64,000 bases of DNA from Alnus glutinosa (taxonomy: Eukaryota; Streptophyta; Magnoliopsida; Fagales; Betulaceae), in contig NC_084898.1 in NCBI RefSeq assembly GCF_958979055.1, positions 24,145,102 through 24,209,101 on the forward strand, written 5' to 3'. The translations under genes were made by a program, and so were the position numbers. Each line of letters opens with the position of its first letter. Within the stretch, counting starts at the first letter, position 1. Shown in pieces: positions 11,959 through 23,250 of this stretch. Under the pieces are notes generated by a model. It made no database searches. It had not been told where the DNA came from and saw only the letters and a program-made list of their open reading frames with translations.

Positions 11959-12651
11959 ATGGCCGAATCAAACGTTGCTTCTTCCTCATCCTCCACTCAA
12001 GTCCATTCCTCAAACAACATCTCCTCAGCAAACCTGCCCAATATCACACAATTTACTCTTGTCAAACTTGATGGCCCAAACTATCTTGCTTGGGTCTCAC
12101 AATTCCTGCCAATCCTGCGTAGTCATGAACTCATGGGATTAGCAGACGGGTCTGAACCCTGCCCTCCCAAATTTATCACAACACCTGAAACCAATGAAGA
12201 AGTCCTCAACCTTGCATATGTTCTATGGCAGAAGAGAGACCAACACTTGCTTAGCTGGATTCTGTGCTCCTTAGAACCAGCACTGATTTCATCCATGTAT
12301 GGATTGAACACTTCACACCAAGCGTGGAGTGCCTTGGCTGAGAAATTTGTAAGCCAGTCAAGATCTCACATCTCTTATCTCAAAAGACAGCTCCAAACGT
12401 TGCAACAAGGGAGCAAGTCTTGCACAGACTATATCCGTCAAGCCAAACAATGGGCTGACCAACTAGCTGCAGCCGGAAAGCCAGTTGCAGAAGATGATTT
12501 GATCTCTTACCTCATAAGTGGTTTGAATCCTATTTTCAACTCTTTCATCACAGCCTTTTCCTTTGCCATTCGCAACACTGAAATGACCTTTGCAGACTTT
12601 CAAACTGAACTGTTGAGTCATGAAATGCTGCTAGAAAATCAGAAACAGTAA
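11959..12651 (+). pseudogene. Copia gag (interrupted)
   Basis: 230 codons from an ATG shortly after the primer-binding site. The start region LVKLDGPNYLAWVSQFLPIL is the conserved N-terminal motif of plant copia gag proteins, and the UBN2-type region runs through residues about 25-220. The frame ends at TAA (12649-12651), but the same frame resumes with a proline/asparagine-rich linker. That leads to a CX2CX4HX4C zinc knuckle (ICGKHNHTALDCYHR) at about 12913-12960, broken by a TAG at 12919-12921. An intact element would have a gag-pol fusion here. Confidence 0.9.
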
Positions 12652-12966
12652 CTCCAATCACCCGAAAATGCCACCTTTGCTTTTTATTCCAACAAAGCCA
12701 ATTCTTCCACCTTTCATCCCTCAAACAAGAAACCAAGATTTCCATCCAGAATGCCACCACGTTTCTCAACTCCTCCTCCAAGATACTCACCTGCAACTCT
12801 TCGGTTCTCTGCTCCTCCAAGAAGACCACCCCCACCTCACATTCCCGGCAGAAATATTCCACCTTCCTTCCCAACAAGACCTCCTCAAAATAACCATCAT
12901 AACCGTTTGCCTACCTGCTAGATCTGTGGGAAACATAACCACACAGCCTTAGACTGTTATCATAGG

Positions 12967-13244
12967 ATGGATTACACATATCAAGGTCAGTACCCCCCAT
13001 CACAACTCACAGCCATGATTGCTCACAGTACTGACATTGACAACCATGACTGGCTGGCAGATTCTGGTGCCAACACTCATGTTGCAGCAGATCCCACAAC
13101 CAGCAACAATCCACAACCGTTTGAAGGAGCAGAAACAGTAGGGGTTGGAAATGGAACAAGTTTGGATATCAAAAGCTTTGGTTCATCTGTGGTTCAATCC
13201 AACTCTCTCTCTCTAAGCCTTCTAGATTTCTTCTCAAAGACATT
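12967..13244 (+). pseudogene. Copia aspartic protease segment (frameshifted)
   Basis: Same frame as gag. It carries the protease active-site motif WLADSGANTHV near residue 30. The frame is lost in the (CT)n run at about 13203-13213. The next segment, KDILYCPSASANLLSINKFC, is one frame over, consistent with a 2-bp slippage. Confidence 0.85.
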
Positions 13245-14830
13245 TTGTACTGCCCTTCTGCTTCTGCAAATTTACTCTCCATCAATAAATTTTGTCTTGA
13301 CAATCATTGCTCCTTTGAACTAACCGGATCTCATTACACTGTGAAGGACAATCTGACAGGGACCGTGTTGCTCCAGGGGCCCAGTGAGAATGGTTTGTAC
13401 CCTATCCCTCTGCATCGTCTACAATCCAATAAGTTGAAGGGCTTTGCTGTGTTTGTTGGAGTCAAAACCACCGATATGGTATGGCACCAAAGGCTTGGCC
13501 ATCCTTCCAACAATGTCTTCCATCAAGTCAAGCTTATCCAACAGCTTCCCATGTTTAATTCTGTTAAGAGTCCTAGTGTATGTGAGTCCTGTCAGCTTGG
13601 GAAATCCAAGCAACTACCCTTTTCTCCCTCTTCTAGATGTACCAAGTCACCCTTAGAACTCATCCACTCAGATGTTTGGACTTCCCCTGTTTCCTCATTG
13701 AGTGGATGTCGGTTCTATGTGGTTTTTGTAGATGATTACAGCAGGTACTCCTGGCTGTATCCTATTATCAATAAAAGTGATGTTTTCAACTGTTTTGTTA
13801 AGTTCAAGCTGCTAGCGGAAAAACAATTCTCTACTCTCATTAAACAATTTCAGAGTGACAATGGAGGAGAATACACCTCCAATCAGTTCAAAGAATTTCT
13901 CTCTCAACATGGCATCTTACACCGACTCACCTGCCCCCACACATCTCAGCAAAATGGAGTGGCTGAGAGAAAACACAGACACATTGTAGAACTTGGCCTT
14001 ACTCTCTTGGCTCAATCCGGATTATCTTCCAAATTCTGGGTTGAATCCCTTTTAACAGCCATCTTCCTAATAAATAGGTTACCTACCCCAGTTCTAAACA
14101 ACAAATCACTTTTCTCCAAATTATTTTCCAAACCACCTGATTACACTTCACTCAGATCCTTTGGATGCCTATGTTACCCCTTGCTGCGACCTTATGTTCA
14201 AAACAAACTTTCCTTTCGCAGCAGACCTTGCATTTTCATAGGATATGCAGCCAGCCACCGTGGCTATCGATGTTTGGATCCTAAAACTCAGAAAGTCTAC
14301 ATCTCAAGGCATGTGGTGTTTGATGAGTCTCATTTTCCAGCCAAGGGTACAAATCTCTCTCAAGGCTCCTGCACTGTCACGGCTATCCCAGGTAATTCCC
14401 TCACTCTTCCCTCACTTACCTCAACATCACCAGTTCCCAGCACACTTGCTATTTCCCTTCCTTCACACACTGCCACGAGTTCTACTGCTCCAGCTGAGTC
14501 TGCATCACCCTCTCATTACCCCAACTCACCTAGGCACAGGCCCCTACCTTTAGTTCCCCCTACTGATTTGTCCCCCACTAACACTGACCACACTGCTTCA
14601 ACTCAAAATCCATCTCACAATCCTTCTCCTGCTCTTATGGACCAATCCTCACCCAACATTTCTCCCATTCCACTTCCCACTGTCCCCTCTTCTATTACTG
14701 CAAGCTCCCTCTCTCCAGCACCTACTCGCATGGTCAGTAGATCCCAAACTGGTCATCTCAAACCCAAACAGTTTCCAGGCTTCAAAATGCTCTCTTCCAC
14801 ACGATATCTTCTCCTCTGTCTTCACACCAT
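13245..14830 (+). pseudogene. Copia integrase and linker
   Basis: About 525 codons remain open. In order: end of the protease region (ASANLLSINKFC), the GAG-pre-integrase motif WHQRLGHPSN with CESCQLGK forming the HHCC zinc site, then the integrase core with catalytic HSDVW, FQSDNGGEY and the QQNGVAERKHRHIVE helix giving D, D and E. A C-terminal GKGY-like copia signature (KLSFRSRPCIFIGYAASHRGYRCL) and a serine/proline-rich linker follow. The frame runs into the poly-T of the inserted LINE, so integrase is cut off from reverse transcriptase. Confidence 0.92.
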
Positions 14831-14988
14831 TTTTTTTTTTTGATAAGTAAGATTAGTTTTATTGAAAGCGTAAAGCGCCCCTACGTACACTAGAAGTATA
14901 CATCAGGAAACACCTAATTAGAAAGCGAAAGCCCAAGAACAAGCCCAAAAGACAAAACACCCTAACAACACCCACAAAACCCTAACCC

Positions 14989-15019
<31 letters not shown>

Positions 15020-15735
15020 AAAAAACCCACTACAACAAAACCCAGAGACACCCATAGACCAAGCCTATTGAAGACGACCTAAACCACAATAGACACCCCA
15101 AAAACCCAGGCCAGCCGAAGCCGAACTACGAAGCATTACCAAAAAGCACCGGAAAAACAACCCACAACCCGCCAAGGCCTACTTCACGTGGGCCTTGCCT
15201 TTCCTACGCCTAGCAGGAATAAAATCATCGCCATAATTGATGGAGCTATGCAGGTTCAGGAGCTCTCTCTTTCCTTTGGACTTCTGGCGCGCAATCATTT
15301 TGTCCCACTGAAATTCTTCTTCCATGGCGTCTCGAATTGCCATAGCTTCCTCCCCAAAGTCCCCAGCCAACGCAAAATCCTCATCCAACGCCCAATCTAA
15401 TGGTAATCCATCCCAAAAAACATTTTCCTCCTCCCAACCTACAATCTCCCCGATATGATCATAACCTACAGGCCAATTCTTAGATTGGGAGAATCCATTT
15501 TCCTCAACAGAAAGAGGAATAATGCAACCACTCGGAGGGGAGGAATCACCTACCACCCCGACTTCGGTTACCTCTCGAGGCGAAGCGGAAGGGCCAGAAT
15601 CAATCGGGCGAGGGTTGAGAAACCCCTTCCTAAGCATGCCCTGCTTCACTGGAGACTTCACGATCTTTATCGCAGGAGGCTCAGCCGTCAATACCTTATT
15701 GACAACAAGGCTAGCAGACAACTTCGAAGCTTCCT
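14831..15735 (-). mobile_element. LINE-derived insertion (ORF1 end joined to 3' UTR)
   Basis: On the minus strand this reads: an open frame ending at 15179, then an untranslated tail finishing CAATAAAACTAATC, TTACTTATC and an A run (plus-strand T run from 14831). The same tail type recurs in the BUD13 introns. The open frame (about 180 codons, entered without its own ATG, so 5' truncated) ends with KSKGKRELLNLHSSINYG, a motif found near the junction of ORF1 and the endonuclease in plant L1-type LINEs. No endonuclease or reverse transcriptase follows. An odd G/T homopolymer pair (plus-strand C run then A run, about 14987-15025) lies in the tail. The 5' edge is estimated from where the copia frame resumes, and no clear target duplication was found. 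Confidence 0.7.
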
Positions 15736-16635
15736 ACTCCATCCACCTACAAACAGGCTGCTGCTCATCCAGAATGGATTGCAGCCATGACTCATGAATA
15801 CCAAGCTTTAATATCCAATCATACCTGGACTCTATGTCCTAGGCCCCTCCATCACAATGTTGTAAGGAACAACTGGGTGTTCAAAATCAAGCAAAAATCT
15901 TATGGGAGTGTAGACAGATTCAAAGCTCGTCTTGTTGCTAAGGGCTTTGACCAAAAATGTGGGATTGACTATCATGAGACATTTAGTCCAGTTATAAAAC
16001 CAGCCACCATTCGCTTGCTTCTCATCCTGGTTGTCCAATTCAATTGGGAACTTCGACAACTTGATGTGTCTAATGCGTTTCTTTATGGTGTCCTAGATGA
16101 AGAGGTCTACATGGAACAACCCCCTGGGTTCATTGATCCTTCTTGTCCTAATTTTGTATGCCGTTTGCACAAGTCCATTTATGGACTCAAACAAGCCCCC
16201 CGGGCTTGGTTCACCAGACTTGCACAAGCACTTTTGAACCTTGGTTTCCTTGCCTCTCAAGTAGACTCCTCTCTATTCATCTATCATCAAAACAGCATTC
16301 ATATTTTTATCTTAGTATATGTTGATGATATCATCATTACAGGAAACCATCATGACACCATTAATCATCTCATAGCCACTTTGCAGCTGGATTTTGCAAT
16401 GAAAGACCTTGGTGCATTAAGCTACTTTCTTGGTATTCAAGTTCTTCGTGATCCTAATGGTCTTCATCTCAGACAGTCCAAATACATTCACGATCTCCTC
16501 AACCGGGTTCATATGGCTGACTCCAAACCATATCGAACTCCATGCCTTGCAGGAACCAATATGTCTAAATTTGAAACACGGTCCTCCCTGATCCAACTGA
16601 ATTTCGGCATATTGTTGGAGCTCTCCAATATGTAA
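15736..16635 (+). pseudogene. Copia reverse transcriptase
   Basis: The copia frame resumes just upstream as HPEWIAAMTHEYQALISNHT and continues through the RVT_2 domain. Seen are WVFKIKQKSYGSVDRFKARL, QLDVSNAFLYG, the SIYGLKQAPRAW motif and the catalytic box YVDDIIITG. The frame is lost at about 16580, where an indel shifts the reading from one frame to another before RNase H. The catalytic aspartates themselves are present. Confidence 0.93.
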
Positions 16636-17291
16636 CTCTCACAAGACCAGACATTACTTATTCAGTGAATCAACTCTGCCAACACATGCACAACCCCACT
16701 TCAGTCCATTTCACAGCAGCTAAGAGGGTATTCAGATATCTCAAGGGATCAGTCGACTATGGACTCTATTATTGCCAAAGTCCTCTTCTCCTCAATGCCT
16801 TTTGTGATGCTGATTGGGCAGGCAACCCTGATGATAGGCGATCCACAACTGGATATGGAATTTTTCTTGGCTCTAATCTCCTATCCTGGTCAGCCAAGAA
16901 ACAAAGTATGGTTTCCCACTCCAGTACCGAGGCAGAATACCGCTCCATGTGCCTCACCACCGCTGAAATGTACTGGATCCGTATGCTCCTTAGAGAGTTA
17001 AACCTACCACTCTTATCATGTCCAACTCTTTGGTGTGATAACTCTGGAGCACTTGCCTTAGCTTCCAATCTGGTGTTCCATGCCCGGACTAAACATATCG
17101 AAGTGAACTTCCACTTCATTCGAGAGAAGGTCACCAACAAGGACATCACTCTCCGACACCTGCCCACCTTGGACCAACTAGCTGATATATTTACTAAAGG
17201 CCTTACCGCCAATAGATTCTGCTTGTTGCGTACCAAACTGATGGTTTGTCCACCCATCAGTTTGCGAGGGGGTGTTAAGGAAAAAACATAG
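16582..17291 (+). pseudogene. Copia RNase H
   Basis: Continues the polyprotein in a new frame. It begins around PDPTEFRHIVGALQYVTLTR, then NQLCQHMH, and the RNase H core DADWAGNPDDRRSTTGYGIF, SSTEAEYRSM and LWCDNSGALALA supplies the conserved acidic residues. The end KTNRFCLL-type tail reads straight into the right LTR. Confidence 0.92.
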
Positions 17292-17754
17292 AATGCAGAG
17301 GATACAGCAACCTCAAAACTAAATCAGCATACTAACAACTACTAGCCGTTGGTTGAGGAACATGCTCAGTACACTCAGTATCCAAGCCTTCGGTTATCAC
17401 AAGCATCCTACCTTCTCAAGTAATCGGTTGCCAACACGTTTGTACAGCATACCAACATTGCAGAAGCTCCATACACAGAAAAGCATGTCAACTGCCCAAC
17501 CTGCAAACCGTGCTGCAGCAAGCCATCAACTAAATCAGCATACTAACTGCTTCTATTTCACTGCCATAACAGTCTGCAAACTGCTTAGTGTATAAGACTA
17601 GGATTACTTAGTTCACTCTCTTAAGCATTGTAATTAGCCTACAGTTCTATCCTTTGTACTCTGGTCAAGGACCACTTGTAATCATCTATAATTTCTAATG
17701 CAATACAGTCTGTTTGGTCAAGCAACCAAACACATTTCTCATTTCATTCTTTCA
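17273..17754 (+). repeat. Copia right (3') LTR
   Basis: 482 bp, starts TGTTAAGGA directly after the purine tract and ends CATTCTTTCA, followed by the AAGTA duplication. Confidence 0.93.
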
Positions 17755-17759
17755 AAGTA

Positions 17760-18296
17760 TGTGCTTAATGTTTACATAAATTAATAAACACACACACATA
17801 TATACATCTAATATATTTTACAATCAATCCTAGCCAGCATCCTTCTGACAAAAAAAAAAAAAATTTGCAATCCCCATTCAGCATAATGATATTGACTAAC
17901 CGACAATGAAATATAGGTTTGGAAGAACTTGATCTGTATGATAAGGCCATTAAAGCATCAACTGGTGGCCTGTAGGATCTTTTTTCCCATATATGCACAA
18001 CAAAATCTAGAAATTTATAACAGATCAGAACAACAATACATATCCAATTTCACCAACTTCTGAAAAGCACTTAAGCAGCTAATTTTCATTCTTATTACCA
18101 TACAATCTCAAATAACAAGTAATGAAAACAATATGTCTTGAACGCAGAATCAAAACAAGGGCATTAATCTCAATATCATAAGAAAGAGAATAAAAAAAAC
18201 CAGCCCATAAATAAGTACTAACTAACCTATCGCCTCCACATTGCAACATTTATCCCAAAATCCACAAAAAGCACTGAAAACAGTCCAATTCTTCAT
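17760..18296. other. Spacer and probable 3' UTR of the MAMYB gene
   Basis: AT-rich sequence downstream of the minus-strand gene. Its right part should contain the transcript end, but no single polyadenylation signal can be chosen with confidence. Confidence 0.4.
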
Positions 18297-19271
18297 CTAG
18301 CTCTCAGTAGCAGCCTTCGCACTCCGAAAATCCCTCTTCAACTCAGCAACTCTCTTCATACAAGCCGCCTTCGACTTCCCCGGCACAGCAGCCGCAATCT
18401 TTTCCCACCTCATCGCTACCTCTTTAGGAAACGTCTTCAATGCATTAAGCAATGCAATATCCTCCCCATTACTCCACCCCACCCCGCCTTCACCACCACC
18501 ACTCTCTTCCGTAGCCTCACCATTCTCCACCACCCTGCCATCCAATCCTTCATTCTCACCATCGGCTCGCTTATCCACTGGCTTCCTCTTCCTCAAAAAG
18601 TGTGCATATGAATCCCCATCATCCACTTTCCTCTCCCCCAACTCTTTCGCCGTCTTGATCACACTCTCAACCTTATGCCTCCCTCTAAACGCCTCCGATA
18701 TCGCCTCCCACCGCCCCGGCTTCCCCACCGGATGCTTAGCCAATTGCTTCCTCAATACCCCAATATCCTCCTCAGTCCATTCTTTCTCTTCCTCCATACC
18801 AAATCCACCTCCACTCCCTCCATTTTCCCCACCCTCCTTCTCTTCTCTCGCAAACCCATTATCCTTTTCCACCGCAACCACCGAATTCACACCCAAAAAT
18901 CCTTCATTTCTATGCGGTTTCTGTCTCTTTTGGGATGCCCGCTTGTTGGTTTCCTCCAATGTTTCGGGTTCTTGATTGGGAGGGAACACGACGATTGGGC
19001 CTTGACCGACGCGGACGTCACCACCGGTGAGGGAAGCGGGGGCAAATGGACCGAGGAAGAGGGAGAGGGAGACCCAGAAGAGGAGGGATTTCAAGGGTTC
19101 GGATTGGAGGAAGAGAAGGGAGAGAAGGAGGAGAATGGAGGAGATAGAAATTGTGACGAAGAAGAATGGCTTACTGGGTTTTTGGTGGCTTTGTGAATCG
19201 GTCGGCGAAGAAGGGGTTGGGCGAGACTGGAAGAGGAACCTGGGCCTGCTCTCTTCGTCGAGGAACTCCAT
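18297..19271 (-). CDS. MAMYB: Membrane-anchored MYB-type transcription factor
   Basis: A complete single-exon frame of 324 residues. The N-terminal part has two hydrophobic segments (about residues 35-56 and 62-82), so the protein should sit in a membrane, known to be the endoplasmic reticulum for the Arabidopsis relative. The C-terminal half has two SANT/MYB-like domains. The first is at about 165-212 (WTEEDIGVLRKQL ... GRWEAISEAF). The second is at about 266-314 (WSNGEDIALLNALKTFP ... RWEKIAAAVPGKSKAACMKR). An acidic, glycine-rich linker lies between. This layout and length match plant MAMYB, a tail-exposed MYB implicated in root-hair growth; the second domain also resembles the DnaJC2/ZRF SANT type. 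The ATG is the first in frame. The neighbouring transposons do not disturb the gene. Confidence 0.9.
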   Translation of the reverse strand: MEFLDEESRPRFLFQSRPTPSSPTDSQSHQKPSKPFFFVTISISSILLLLSLLFLQSEPLKSLLFWVSLSLFLGPFAPASLTGGDVRVGQGPIVVFPPNQEPETLEETNKRASQKRQKPHRNEGFLGVNSVVAVEKDNGFAREEKEGGENGGSGGGFGMEEEKEWTEEDIGVLRKQLAKHPVGKPGRWEAISEAFRGRHKVESVIKTAKELGERKVDDGDSYAHFLRKRKPVDKRADGENEGLDGRVVENGEATEESGGGEGGVGWSNGEDIALLNALKTFPKEVAMRWEKIAAAVPGKSKAACMKRVAELKRDFRSAKAATES

Positions 19272-19339
19272 GTTTGGTCAGAGATCTCAATCTCGGATTC
19301 TCGGCCTTCAGGTTGGAGCTAAAATTTTCAGATTTTTTA

Positions 19340-20417
19340 TACAACAGTCGAAAAAAAAAGAATGAAAAAAAGGAAAAAAAAAAAAAAAAGTTTAACTTTA
19401 TCAGTGCATGTGATTTGAAATTTTTTTTTTTTTTTTTTTTATTGCTTTTATTTGTATCACATATAGTAATTGTGGTTTGGAAAAAGACGAACTTGATAGC
19501 TTTGTCTATTTTTCCATCTAATATTTAATGGTCTGCCACGTGTCAACTCCTGAAGATTGACACATGACACAATATAAAAAAATTAATTAAAAATTTTAAT
19601 TTTTTTTTAAAAAAAATATATATTAAAAAATTCAAAAAAAAAAAATGGTGGCCGAGCCGCCGAGGGCAAAATGAGAGTGGCCATTTTGGCTATGAGAGAG
19701 GCTTAGCCACCCCCTTGGCCGGCCTGGGAATAGTTCGGCCACTTTTTCTTTTTTGAAGTGGTTTGGCCACTCTTATGGCCAAAGAGAAAAAGAAAAAAAA
19801 AAAAAAAAAATTGTGAGAGTTTTGACCGATGAGGCTAATTCGACTACCCTCAATGGCCAAAGAAAAGAAAAGAAAAGAAAAAAAATTATAAAAAGGTTTT
19901 GGCCCTCGGGGGTGGCTCACGCTGAGGACCACGATGGTGGTTCGGCCACCCCAAGGGCGCTCTAACAATTTTTATTTTTTTTTTCTCGTTTTTGGCCACC
20001 CCCAAGTTGGCCAAGGGGTGGCTCAACTACCATTTTTAATTTTTTTTGTTTAAAAAAAAAGAATTATTTTTTAAAGTTTTATTAATTTTTAAAGATTTTT
20101 ATTTTCTATTTTCTATTTTTTTTTAATTGTATCATTACTAAAAGATAAATGTTGCTTAGATTAAAAGTGGGGGACACCTAATCTAATCTTGTTCTTTGGT
20201 TCCTTATGAACGGCATCGTTTGAAGGTCCGCTATTTTTCTTCTTTCTTTTTTTTTTTTTTTTTTGTTTTGTTTTGTAATTAAGGTCCGCTAAATTGGCTA
20301 CAGCCTGCAGCACTCTATTCTTTCACTTTGAAGGCGATTAGTACCATTAACAGTGAATTGTTTCCGCGATTTCTGTTATCTTCTTTTGAAAAGCGGTTAA
20401 TGCCCACCATTTGTTTA
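19340..20417. repeat. AT-rich spacer enclosing a GGTGGCC/GGCCACC repeat block
   Basis: About 19645-20030 contains many copies of a GTGGCCGA / TCGGCCAC theme in both orientations, for example GTGGTTCGGCCACCCC and GGTGGCTCAACTACC, within A- and T-rich flanks. This looks like one or more degraded non-autonomous repeat units. The flanks start with the CCACGTGTCAA palindromic phrase at about 19536. No gene. Confidence 0.45.
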
Positions 20418-21058
20418 ATGTTCCGCTTGTTTTGATATAAAATAATTTTTGTTGTAAAATAATTTTGATGAAGTTATTTTTAAAAAAAATTGACTTTTTC
20501 AAAAATATTTTTTGGTATTTTGTTCGCACGAAAAAATTACAAAATACAAAAATTAGAGTTTGACAAATGCCGCCGGAATCCGACAACGTCTGGTCGCCGT
20601 TGCCGGATTCTGGCGAGAAAGTTTGACTGGATCCGACAGGAAACTTCCGGATCCGGCCGGATCAGGTCATATCCGGTCGGAATCTTCAAGATCGGACCCG
20701 ATCAATGGCAGGATCCGGCCGTTTTGGTCAGAATCCGGCAATATTCCGGCCGGACTCCGGCACCGGCAGGATACCGGCGACCGAATGTTGTCGGACTCCG
20801 GCACCGGTTGGATTCCGACGATCAACAATTGCTAAATTTTGGCAATCGGATATCAAACGTGCGTGTAAGAACGAATAATTTAATTTCGAAAAACGATTTA
20901 CGGTTTTAAAAATCGTAAATCGTTTTTTGAAAATTAAAAAAGTTTTTACCGTCAAACTGAAAATGATTTTCGTTAACCATTATTTTTACCTCTATCAAAT
21001 ACTGTAAAATGTAAAAATTATTTTTCAAAAATTATTTTACGCCAAAACGATCTGAGCA
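20418..21058. mobile_element. Terminal-inverted-repeat element with CCGGATC-rich core
   Basis: The left end, GCTTGTTTTGATATAAAATA followed by ATTTTTGTTGTAAAATAATT, mirrors the right end, whose reverse complement reads GATCGTTTTGGCGTAAAATA then ATTTTTGAAAAATAATTTTT. The core (20580-20830) is a dense array of GGATCCGGCCG / CCGGATTCCGG variants. No transposase and no clear target duplication were found; a Mutator- or hAT-type non-autonomous element is possible. Confidence 0.5.
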
Positions 21059-21118
21059 TAAGAATCTTTCAAATTTCTCTCCCGAAAACCTCAACCAAGC
21101 TTCAGCACAGTTTCATTT

Positions 21119-23250
21119 ATGCCAGCCGCTTCGGAACCCAGATCACATGATTCGGATTTTCCAAAACCCATTATCCGAAACTCACGAACGATGACTCAAC
21201 TCCTCTTCTACCTTTCCAAACGTAGGCTTGAAGAAGCACGTAACTTGCTTGAAGAATTGTCTGAGAGAGACCGACATGCCCGAATCGTACACTGGACTTA
21301 ATTGCTGTAAAATTACTCGAAGAACGGCGTTGTTGATGAAGCCCGGGCGCTCTTTGATGTCATGCTCGAGAGGAATGTTGTTACTTATAATGCGATGTTG
21401 TTTGGGTATGCGCAGAGTGTGAGGTTGAGTGAGGCTTGGCGGTTCTTTGAGGAGATGCCATAAAGGAATGTTGTGTCTTGGACTTCAATGCTTTGTGGGT
21501 TGGCGGATGCGGGAAGGATCGGTGAGGCGAAGAGGTTGTTTGAAGTGATGCCAGAAAGGAATGCTGTGTCTTGGAATTTGATGGTGGTGGGGTTGATTAG
21601 GAATGGGGATTTGGAAGAAGCAAGACTGGTCTTTCAGCTAAAGCGTTGTTTAGCTGGGTATGCTGAGAATTGTAGAATGGAAGAAGCAAAAGCGTTGTTT
21701 AATGAGATGCAAGAGAGAAATTTGGTCACTTGGACTAGCATGATAGCTGGTTATTGTAGAATGGGCAATATGGAAGAGGGGTATTGTCTGTTTCAGAGGA
21801 TGCCTGAGAGGAACATTGTTTCTTGGACAGCCATGATAGGTGGGTTCACTTGGAATGGGTTCTATAAAGAGGCTTTGTTGCTTTTTCTTGAAATGAGAGG
21901 GAATTTTGATGTAAAACCAAATGGGAGACTTTCATTTCACTTGCTTATGCTTGTGCTGGAATAGCATTTCATTGTCTTGGCATGCAATTACATGCTCAGT
22001 TAGTCATTAACAGTTGGGAGTATGATGATTATGATGGCATGTTATCTAGAAGCCTCATTCACAAGTACTCTATTTTTGGTTTGATGGATTTTGCACGCTA
22101 CATTTTTATGAGTAATCTAGATATATGTTCTTATAATTCTATTATCAATGGCTATATTCGCATTGCACAGCTGGAAAAGGCTCAAAATTTGTTTGACATG
22201 GTACCCATCTGAGATAAGATCTCATGGACTTCTATGATTAATGGCTATTTCAGTGTTGGGCAAGTATCGAAGGCATGCTATATGTTCTACAATATGCCTC
22301 AAAGAGATGCAGCTGCATGGACTGCAATGATTTCAGGGCATGTCCAAAATGAGCTTTTTGCAGAAGCCACCTACTTATTTTCAGAAATGCGAGCCCAGTG
22401 TGTTTCAGCTCTTAAGTTCTACATATTCTGTTCTTCTTGGAGCCACAGGTGCATTGTCATATCTTGATCAGGGGAGGCAGTTCCATTGCATGATGATGAA
22501 AACATTGTATGAATTTGACTTGATTCATGAGAATTCTCTGATCTCAATGTATGCAAAATGTGGGGAGATAGGTGATGCATATGGCATATTCTCAAACATG
22601 ATTTCTCGGGATTTAATTTCTTGGAATTCCATGATCATGGGGTTTTCACATCATGGGCTAGCAAATGAAACCCTCAAGATCTTTGAAGACATGCTTAGAT
22701 CTGGGACCCACCCAGATTATGTTACTTTTTTGGGGGTCCTATCAGCATGTAGCCATGCTGGCCTGGTCAGTCGAGGGTGGGAGATATTTAGAGCCATTAT
22801 TGATGCTTATGCAATTCGACCAGGTTTGGAGCATTATATTTGTATGATTAATCTTTTGGGCCGAGCAGGGAAAGTAAAACAAGCAGAGGAGCTAGCGTTG
22901 GGGGCCTTGGGGCTACCCCTTTAGCCAGATCGTGCTGTTTGGGGGTCATTGCTTGGTCAATGTGGATTTCATGAGACAAATGCTGAGATCGCTAGGCGTG
23001 CAGCCAAATGACTCCTTGAGCTGGATCCTTTTAATGCACCTGCCCGCATGGTGCTCTGTAACATTTACGCAGCAAATGGGCAGGATGTTGAGGGAACAAT
23101 GTTGAGGAAGAAGATGAAATTGAAGGGTGTCACAAAGGTTCCTGGCTGTAGTTTGATACTGCTGAAAGGGAAAGCTCATGTGTTCCTGTCAGGAGATAAT
23201 TACATCCACAAGTGGATGAGATGTTAGCTCTCTTATGTAGGACAGCAGGT
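21119..23250 (+). pseudogene. PPR protein pseudogene (At1g32415-like)
   Basis: A chain of PLS-type pentatricopeptide repeats is readable only by changing frames. Typical units are [37 protein letters not shown] and [19 protein letters not shown], ending in an E-type region with ELDPFNAPARM and PGCSLILLKGKAHVFLSGD. Lesions include early stops and frameshifts near 21300, an in-frame TAA at about 21462, loss of part of a repeat near 21640, a frameshift near 21930, TGA near 22210, a frameshift near 22400, TAG at 22921, TGA near 23008 and a final frameshift near 23210. Order and wording resemble the Arabidopsis protein At1g32415 as I recall it; this is not checked. The gene cannot make a full protein. 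Confidence 0.88.

Larger units (their letters stand above)
11442..17754 (+). mobile_element. Full-length Ty1-copia LTR retrotransposon (inactive)
   Basis: Two 482-bp LTRs (11442-11923 and 17273-17754), both TG...CA, bound the element. A perfect 5-bp duplication AAGTA flanks it (11437-11441 and 17755-17759). A primer-binding site for initiator Met-tRNA, TGGTATCAGAGCC, starts right after the left LTR at 11924, and a purine tract GCGAGGGGG precedes the right LTR. The order gag, protease, integrase, reverse transcriptase, RNase H is that of Ty1-copia. By eye the LTRs differ at about 11 sites, so insertion is fairly recent. Stops, frameshifts and an internal LINE insertion make it non-autonomous. 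Confidence 0.95.

Noticed and set aside
15179..15721. A host gene on the minus strand inside the copia element
   Set aside because: The frame lacks a proper start, ends in a LINE-type junction motif and is followed by a LINE tail and poly-A, so it is transposon sequence.
18655..19528. Plus-strand open frames opposite MAMYB
   Set aside because: They are antisense shadows of the minus-strand gene and have no recognisable domains.
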